DNA of 64,000 nt from contig NC_053393.1 of assembly GCF_905171765.1 (NCBI RefSeq), positions 67,859,371-67,923,370 on the forward strand. Reading direction: 5' to 3'. A program made the translations under genes and the position numbers. The DNA comes from Bufo bufo. Taxonomy: Eukaryota; Chordata; Amphibia; Anura; Bufonidae. Positions 57,441-64,000 of the stretch are shown one piece after another (position 1 is the stretch's first letter; each line of letters starts with the position of its first letter). Under the pieces are notes generated by a model that worked only from the letters and a program-made list of their open reading frames with translations, made no database searches and was not told the DNA's origin.

Positions 57441-58439
57441 TTAACCCCTTCAGGCCATTTTTTCGCCTTATGGACCAGGCCAAATTTTGTAAATCTGACG
57501 TGTCATTTTATGTGGTAATAACTTTGAAACGCTTTTACTTATCCGAGCCATTCTGAGAATGTTTTCTAGTGACACATTCTACTTCATGATAGTGGTACAT
57601 TTGAGTCAATATATTTCACCTTTATTTATTAAAAATCCAACATTTATCAAAAATTTTGAAAAATGTAAAATTTCTCTGCTTTTAGGACAGATAGTGATAC
57701 CTCATAAAATAGTTATCACTTTGCTTTTCCCATATGTCTACTTTATGTTGACATCATGTTGTAAATGTTTTTTTTTTTTTTTAATGTTAGATGAAGTACA
57801 ATTTTAGCTGTTTAACCCCTTAAGGACTCAGCCCTATTTCACCTTAAGGACTTGGCCATTTTTTGCAAATCTGACCAGTGTCACTTTAAGTGCTCATAAC
57901 TTTAAAACGCTTTGACTTACCCAGGCCGTTCTGAGATAGTTTTTTCGACACATATTGTACTTCATGACACTGCTAAAATTGGGTCAAAAAAGTTAATTTT
58001 TTTGCATAAAAAAATACCATTTTTACCAAAAATTTTGAAAAATGAGCAAATTTCAAAGTTTCAGTTTCTCTACTTCTGTAATACATAGTAATACCCCCAA
58101 AAATTGTGATGACTTTACATTTCCCATATGTCTACTTCATGTTTGTAGCATTTTGGGAATGATATTTTATTTTTTGGGGATGTTACAAGGCCTAGAAGTT
58201 TAGAAGCAAATTTTGAAATTTCTCAGAAATGGGGTCATTTTATGGACCAGTTCAGGTTTGAAGTCATATTGTGAGGCTTAGATAATAGAAACCTCCCAAA
58301 AATGACCCCATTCTAGAAACTACACCCCTCAAGGTATTCAAAACAGTTTTTTCAAACTGTATTAACCCTTTAGGTCTTCCACAAGAGTTAATGGCAGATT
58401 GAGAAACAATTTTGAAATTTCTATTTTTTTGAAAATTTT

Positions 58440-59231
58440 CCAATATAATCAATTTTTTCCAGGAGTAAAACAAGGGTTAACTGACAAACAAAACTCAAAA
58501 TGGGTTGCCCTGATTCTGTAGTTTGCAAAAACACCCCATATGTGGTCGTAAACTGCTGTTTGGCCAAACGGGAGCACGTAGAAAGAGGGGAACGCCATAT
58601 GGGTTTTGGAAGGCAGATTTTGCAGGACTGGTTTTGTTTATACCATGTCCCATTTGAAGCCCCCTGTTGCACCCCTAGAATAGAAATTTCAAAAAAAGTG
58701 ACTCCATCTAAGAAAGTACACCCCTCAAGGTATTCAAAACTGGGTTTACAAACTTTGTTAACCCTTTAGGTGTTCCACAAGAGTTATTGGCAGATGGAGA
58801 AACAATTTAGAAATTTCTATTTTTTGGAAAATTTTCCAATATAATCAATTTTTTCCAGGAGTAAAACAAGGGTTAACTGCCAAACAAAACTCAAAATGGG
58901 TTGCCCTGATTCTGTAGTTTGCAAAAACACCCCATATGTGGTCGTAAACTGCTGTTTGGCCAAACGGGAGCACGTAGAAAGAGGGGAACGCCATATGGGT
59001 TTTGGAAGGCAGATTTTGCAGGACTGGTTTTGTTTATACCATGTCCCATTTCAAGCCCCCTGTTGCACCCCTAGAATAGAAATTTCAAAAAAGTGACTCC
59101 ATCTAAGAAAGTACACCCCTCAAGGTATTCAAAACTGGGTTTACAAACTTTGTTAACCCTTTAGGTGTTCCACAAGAGTTAATGGCAGATGGAGAAACAA
59201 TTTAGAAATTTCTATTTTTTGGAAAATTTTC
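58440..59231 (-). repeat. 396-bp tandem duplication in the copy B tail
   Basis: ACACCCCATATGTGGTCGTA recurs at about 58533, 58929 and 59323, and the first two units are nearly identical. An inverted unit lies near 59878. Copy A has the same pattern (units at about 37910 and 38305, inverted one at 37425), so the array belongs to the family. Confidence 0.85.
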
Positions 59232-60141
59232 CATTTTAACCCTTACTTTATTACTGGAAAAAATGGGTTAACAGCCAAACAAAACTCAAAATGGGTTGCC
59301 CTGATTCTGTAGTTTGCAGAAACACCCCATATGTGGTCGTAAACTACTATTTGGCTAAACGGCAGGACATAGAAGAAGGGGAACGTCATATGGTTTTTGG
59401 AAGGCAGATTTTGCTGGACTGGTTTATTTACACCATGTACCCTTTCAAGCCCCCCTGATGCACCCCTAGAGTAGAAACTCCATAAAAGTGACCCCATCTA
59501 GGAAACTACGGGATAAGGTGGTTGTTGTTTTGGGACTATTTTAGGGGTAAATATGATTTTTGGTTGCTCTATATTACTCTTTTTTGAGGCAATGTAACAA
59601 AAAAAAAATTCCAAAATTGTTTCTACATTCGCTATTTAGTTTTGTGGAACACCTAAAGGGTTAACATAGTTTGTAAAGTAACTTTTGAATACCTTGAGGG
59701 GTGTAGTTTCTTAGATGGGGTCACTTTTTTGGAGTTTCTAGTCTAGGCTACATCAGGGGGGCTTCTAATGGGACATGGTGTCAAAAAAAAACCTGTCCAT
59801 CAAAATCTGCCTTACAGAAACCGTATGGAGTTCCCTTCGTTCTATGCCCTGCCGTGCGGCTATATAGCCATTTACGACCACATATGGGGTGTTTCTGCAA
59901 ACTACAGAATCAGGGCCATAAATATTGAGTTTTGTTTGGCTTTTAACCCTTGCTTTATTACCGGCAAAAAGGATTCAAATGGAAATTTTGCCCAAAAATG
60001 GGTGTTTTGGCACCGTTTTTATTTTATATTTTTAACACCGTTCATCCGAGGCGTTTAGTCAAAAGTTATTTTTATAGCGACGACTTTTACGCACGCGACG
60101 ATGCCCAATATGTATGGCTCTCAGACTTTGGAGACACTAAG

Positions 60142-60282
60142 CAGGCATCCTAAAAACTGCGGCCCTCCAGATGTTGTAAAACTACAATTCCCACCATGCC
60201 CTGCTGATGGCTGTAGGTTGTCTGGGCATGCTGGGAGTTATAGTTTTACAACATCTGGAGGACCGCAGTTTGAGGATGCCTG
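60142..60282. mobile_element. Small hAT MITE at the fixed site in copy B
   Basis: Ends CAGGCATCCTAAAAACTGCG and its complement pair, with CCACCATGCCCTGC inside. It occupies the same position as 36853-36992 in copy A. Confidence 0.8.
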
Positions 60283-60390
60283 CTCTAAAACTAATATTTT
60301 TTTGGGGAAAAAAAATTGTTTCCGTGTCTCCAAAGTCTGAGAGCAATAGTTTTTTATGTTCTCTAGTGGACTGTTGGGGATTATATAAAT

Positions 60391-62172
60391 TTAGTACTCC
60401 ATGGAAGTGTGGTACTCCCTGAAGCAACCGTCAATGCAAAGGCCCGGATGATCGGGGCACGTGTCACACTAAGTGGTGGTGTCCTTCCGTATCCCCCTCT
60501 TGTGACACACTCTGCATCTTTTTTGGGTTCGTCCCTTCTTTCCAGTATGGGGGACCACACCTGGAAAGTGTTGGCCAGGGACGATCCCGCGCCTCCAGTT
60601 CCCAAGGTACTCTGGCCTGCTCTTTCCCGGTCCGAAAAGATCAGGTCCTTGACGACTGCCTCATAGAATTGGAGGAATGTCCCTGTGCTGCCAGCGCTTC
60701 GGGATAGTACAAAAGAGTTGTACATGGCAACCTGTACCAAATAGACCGCAACTTTTTTGTACCATGCCCGGGTTTTGCGCATGGCATTATATGGCTTGAG
60801 GACTTGATCAGAGAGATCAACTCCTCCCATATACCGATTGTAGTCGACGATACAATCAAGCTTGAGGACCGTTGCCGCGGTACCTCGCACAGGGACAGGG
60901 GTGGTGCTGTTACCGTGGATTGTGGACAGCATAAGGACATCCCTCTTGTCCTTATACCTGACCAGCAACAGGTTTCCACTGGTAAGTGCACGGGTCTCAC
61001 CCCTGGGGATAGGTACCTGGAGGGGGTGGGCAGGGAGGCCGCGTTGATTTTTCTGCACGGTCCCACAAGCGAACGTGGATCTGGCGGCAAGGGACCTGAA
61101 CAAGGGAATGCTGGTATAAAAGTTGTCCACGTACAAGTGGTAACCGTTATCCAGCAGTGGGTACATAAGGTCCCACACGAGTTTCCCGCTAACACCCAGA
61201 GTGGGGGGACATTCTGGGGGTTGAATACGGGAATCTCGCCCCTCGTACACACGAAATTTGTAAGTGTACCCTGAGGTACTCTCACAAATTTTGTATAGCT
61301 TCACGCCATACCTCGCCCGCTTTGTGGGAATATATTGGCGGAAACTGAGTCTCCCCTTGAACGCAACGAGAGACTCATCAACCGCGACCTCCCTTCCAGG
61401 TACGTAGGCCTGTTCAAATTTGGCCCCAAAGTGATCGATGACCGGCCGTATCTTATACAGCCGGTCATAGGCAGGATCACCTCGGGGTGGACATGCTGCA
61501 TTATCGGAATAATGCAGACATTTCCGGATGGCCTCAAACCGGGGACGTGTCATGGCCATACTGTACAGTGGGGTCTGGTATAGGACGTCCCCACTCCAGT
61601 ATTGCCTGACACTGGGTTTTTGGACTAGACCCATATGCAGCACGAGGCCCCAAAATGTCCTCATCTCGGCTGCACTGACCGGCGTCCAGCCACCGGGTCT
61701 AGCCAAAAATGAGCCTGGGTTTTGAGCGACGAACTGTTGGGCGTACAGATTCGTCTGCTCCACCATCAGATTCACCAGTGGGTTACTGAAAAAAAAACTA
61801 AAATAGTCATTTTCAGTAAACCCCACTGTGGGAATCTGGATTCCAGGATTGCCAGCAAAATCCGGAATCTCAGGCTCAAAGTCCACTGGGGGACACCAGC
61901 TAAGTTCATCGGCAGGGGGCTCCGGTGGACTTATTTGGTGGGAAACCAGGGCGGCTCGTACTAGGGGGGGCCACAGGATCCCTAGCATGTGGGGCCCCTG
62001 GCTCCGTCTGGCAGCGTCTCCGCCGCCTTGGTGGCTCATCGTCATCCGATGATGATGAGGAGGATGCGGATGATAAAAGGAACGTGGGGTCATCCTCATC
62101 CTCACTGGGGCTCTCGGAGTCGGAGGCAATCTGGGCGTATGCCTCCTCGGCCGAGAACATCCGGCGGGCCAT
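60391..62172 (-). pseudogene. piggyBac transposase, copy B (catalytic core open, ends broken)
   Basis: A 608-codon frame (60381-62207) contains the catalytic core. Numbered in that frame, the three key aspartates are D277 (VAVDES), D361 (HLYVDNFYTS) and D464 (GGVDLSDQ), with D467 beside the last. The first ~95 residues of the frame are out of phase. The real N-terminus starts at 62172 (MARRMFSAEEAYAQ, then an acidic Ser/Asp stretch and RRRRR) and is cut off by a 5-bp loss near 61940. A 1-bp loss near 60588 and a TAG at 60469-60471 break the C-terminal cysteine-rich finger (CRVC...CDTC...GLC...FREYH). The lesions are inferred by comparison with copy A. The gene would need all three reversed to be complete. 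Confidence 0.88.
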
Positions 62173-63219
62173 GGGTGTGTGTGCGTGTATGTGTGCGTGT
62201 GTGGCAAACTTTATTATATGTGCGTGTGTGTGGGGGCAACGGGTGTTCGCGTACTAAAAAAGGGAAAAAAAAGGGGCAAGTGTTAGAAAAAAAAAAAAAA
62301 AAGTTCAAAGTTGCTGATCAGCGGTACAACGCTGATCAGCGGTGGGGCGGGCGATGCGCTAACAGTGGCCGGACAAAAAAAGTGCCGGACAGTCAGCTCA
62401 CGCAGGAAAAAAAAAAAAAAAAAGTGGTGGTAAGGGGGCTGGTGGTGAGGGGGGGGGGGGCTGGTGAGGGGGGGCTCGTGGGGGGGCTGGTGGTGGTGGG
62501 GGGCTGGTGGGGGGGGGCAAGTGGCAGGGGGGGGTCTGGGGTCTGGTAGCTGGTAGATGGATCAAAAAAAGTTTTGAAATAAAAGTACTTTTTTTTTTTT
62601 TTTTTCTAACTAGTTTTTCCCTTCTTTCCCTGCCTAACGGTGCCTCTCCCTCACTGACCCTAACCTACCAGGGTGGCGATGGGTGCACGAGGGTGATGGA
62701 TGGCGATTAGGGGGACGCAGGAGCTGTTGCTGAACGGTGCTGCACAGTCAGGGTGCTGGACAGGAAGAGGAGGGGAGAGAGGAGCGCAGGAAGTTTGAAT
62801 CTCGCGCCTCTCTCCCCTGCACCAATCAGCACCCTGGACAGCGGCATTCAGCACCAGAGCCAGCGCCGCCTCTCCAAATCCTCGGACTGCGATAGGTGGT
62901 GTATAATTACGCCACCGATCGCAGTCTTTTTCCGGTTCATCGGGTCACAGGACACCCGAATGGACCGGAAACGCAGAAAACCGCAGGTCTGAATTGACCT
63001 GCGGTTTTTTGCGATCGTCGATACGGCGGGGTCAAACGACCCCCCCCCCTGCATTGTTACGGGATGCCGGCTGAATGATTTCAGCCGAAATCCCGTTCCA
63101 ATTAACCCCCGCGGCGCCGGAATAGCAAATTAAAGCCATGACGTACCGGTACGGTACGTCATGGATCCTTAAGGATTCGGAACCCATGCCGTACCGGTAC
63201 GTCCTAAGTCCTTAAGGGG
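62173..63219 (-). promoter_or_regulatory. Leader/terminal region upstream of copy B transposase
   Basis: This non-coding GC-rich stretch lies between the terminal repeat and the start codon, with G-runs (62440-62530), A/T runs and a (GT)n tract (62176-62232). The corresponding sequence in copy A is 34450-35106. It presumably holds the promoter and transposase binding sites, but I can identify only the GTACCGGTACG repeats near 63141 and 63191. Confidence 0.45.
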
Positions 63220-63792
63220 TTAAAGAACCAATTCAGTTATGAAGTCACTTTGTGGGGCTTACATAAATGACCCCATTTTAGAAACTACACCCCTCAAGTT
63301 ATTCAAATATGACTTTACAATCTTTTTTAACCCTTTAGATGTTCCACAAGAATTAAAGAATTCAAAATTTCACTTCTTTTTACAGATTTTTCATTTTAAT
63401 CAATTTTTTTCCTGTAAGGCAGCAAGGGTTAACAGCAAAACAAAACTCAATATTTATTACCCCGATTCTGCAGTTTACAGAAACACCCCATATGTGGTCG
63501 TAAACCGCTGTACGGGCACACTGCAGAAGGGAAAGGAGCAACATATGGATTTTGAAGGGCAGATTTTGCTGGGATAATTTTAGGTTGCCATGTCGCATTT
63601 GAAGACCCTCTGATGCACCCCTACAGTGACCCCATTTTTGAAACTACGGGATAAGGTGACAGTTTTATTGGTACTATTTTGGGCTACATATGATTTTTGA
63701 TTGCTTGATATTACACTTTTTGTGAGGCGAGGTAACCAAAAAATGGCTGTTCTAGCACCGTTTTAATATTTTCTTTTTTTACAGCGTTCACC

Positions 63793-64000
63793 CAGTGGCG
63801 TAGCGTGGTGGGGGCTGTGGGGGCCATTGCCCCGGGCGCAAAATAGCAGGGGGCGCCAGGCATCAAGCACTTCAATGAGGACCACTCCGTTCTTCCTCAT
63901 AGGCTTCAGGCTAGTGGCCTGAAGCCTAAGAGGCAGTAGAGCGACCGTAGTGACTAGAATGGAGTTGCTCCTAGGAGGTATGATGTCAGGGGAAGAGGCG
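63793..64000. mobile_element. hAT element, left end; continues beyond window
   Basis: It begins CAGTGGCGTAGCGTGGTGG, a typical hAT terminus, directly after CGTTCACC in the older TTAA element. The right end and the second duplication are outside the window. Confidence 0.62.

Larger units (their letters stand above)
57816..63219 (-). mobile_element. piggyBac-family element, copy B, full length
   Basis: It is bounded by TTAA (57812-57815, 63220-63223) with terminal repeats CCCCTTAAGGACT(C/T)AG. It is 5.4 kb long. The transposase is on the minus strand, with a GC-rich leader at 62173-63219 that includes GTACCGGTACG motifs next to the end. The non-coding tail (57816-60390) has roughly 396-bp tandem units. 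It is the best-preserved family member here. Confidence 0.9.
57441..63792. mobile_element. Older TTAA element split by piggyBac copy B
   Basis: It begins TTAACCCCTTCAGGCC at 57441. Its body resumes after copy B at 63224, where AACCAATTCAGTTATGAAGT continues the family tail seen in complement near 15945-15990. Its own sequence is 57441-57811 and 63224-63792. A hAT element interrupts it again at 63793, and its right end is not in the window. Confidence 0.7.

Noticed and set aside
60641..61285. Second long minus-strand frame (214 codons) within the transposase
   Set aside because: It is an alternative frame of the GC-rich catalytic region; it lacks the piggyBac motifs, which lie in the other frame.
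61989..62549. 186-codon plus-strand frame opposite the transposase N-terminus
   Set aside because: It is the antisense shadow of the transposase acidic region followed by low-complexity leader sequence.
1..64000. Host protein-coding exons, tRNA or rRNA genes
   Set aside because: None could be supported by eye: no cloverleaf-like segments, no rRNA-like segments, and no open frame with a recognisable non-transposon domain.

Overview
The window looks like anuran amphibian nuclear DNA, in which almost everything recognisable is transposable-element sequence. The evidence is the mix of families side by side: TTAA-target piggyBac-type elements, hAT elements with 8-bp target duplications (one SPIN-like), PIF/Harbinger-like MITEs with TAA/TTA duplications, three Tc1-type copies, a mariner fragment, a DIRS tyrosine-recombinase retroelement, a Penelope-like element, a Helitron and a probable solo LTR. 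I found no convincing host exon, tRNA or rRNA. The coding relics are mobile-element proteins: a nearly complete Tc1/mariner transposase (3796-4752), two broken piggyBac transposases (35107-36747 plus, 60391-62172 minus), a damaged DIRS tyrosine recombinase (6002-6735 minus), and fragments of other Tc1, mariner and Penelope genes.

Layout. 1-3429 is the right part of a TTAA element built of alternating inverted repeats; a complete relative lies at 51720-56528. 3578-5140 is a Tc1-like transposon and 5631-7029 a shrunken DIRS element. 7236-16653 is a mosaic of MITEs, hAT copies, a probable LTR, a mariner fragment and the tail of a piggyBac-family copy. 16654-18351 is a TTAA MITE holding a Penelope insertion. 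18910-20339 is a TTAA MITE with inverted 41-bp arrays and a SPIN-like insert. 20344-23063 is the longest stretch with no recognised repeat and is the best candidate for ordinary intergenic or intronic host DNA. 23067-33340 holds two more Tc1-type relics and several MITEs. 33545-42054 is one hAT element swollen by two oppositely oriented piggyBac-family copies. 42565-45218 has a long palindrome, a Helitron and two small hAT MITEs. 47172-56654 is a four-layer nest. 57441-63792 is an older TTAA element split by a full-length piggyBac copy, and a further hAT element starts at 63793.

How the parts relate. The dominant process is repeated insertion at TTAA. The local piggyBac family carries a TTAA inside or just beside its own terminal repeat, so its ends are targets for later TTAA elements; several copies abut or nest exactly there. 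The nesting gives a relative order of events. Nothing here looks like a new cellular pathway. The most noteworthy structures are the mirrored hairpin chains, the TTAA self-nesting, the DIRS deletion derivative with its diagnostic internal complementary region, and the deep nest at 47-57 kb. All family names come from recognising motifs and termini by eye, without database searches.
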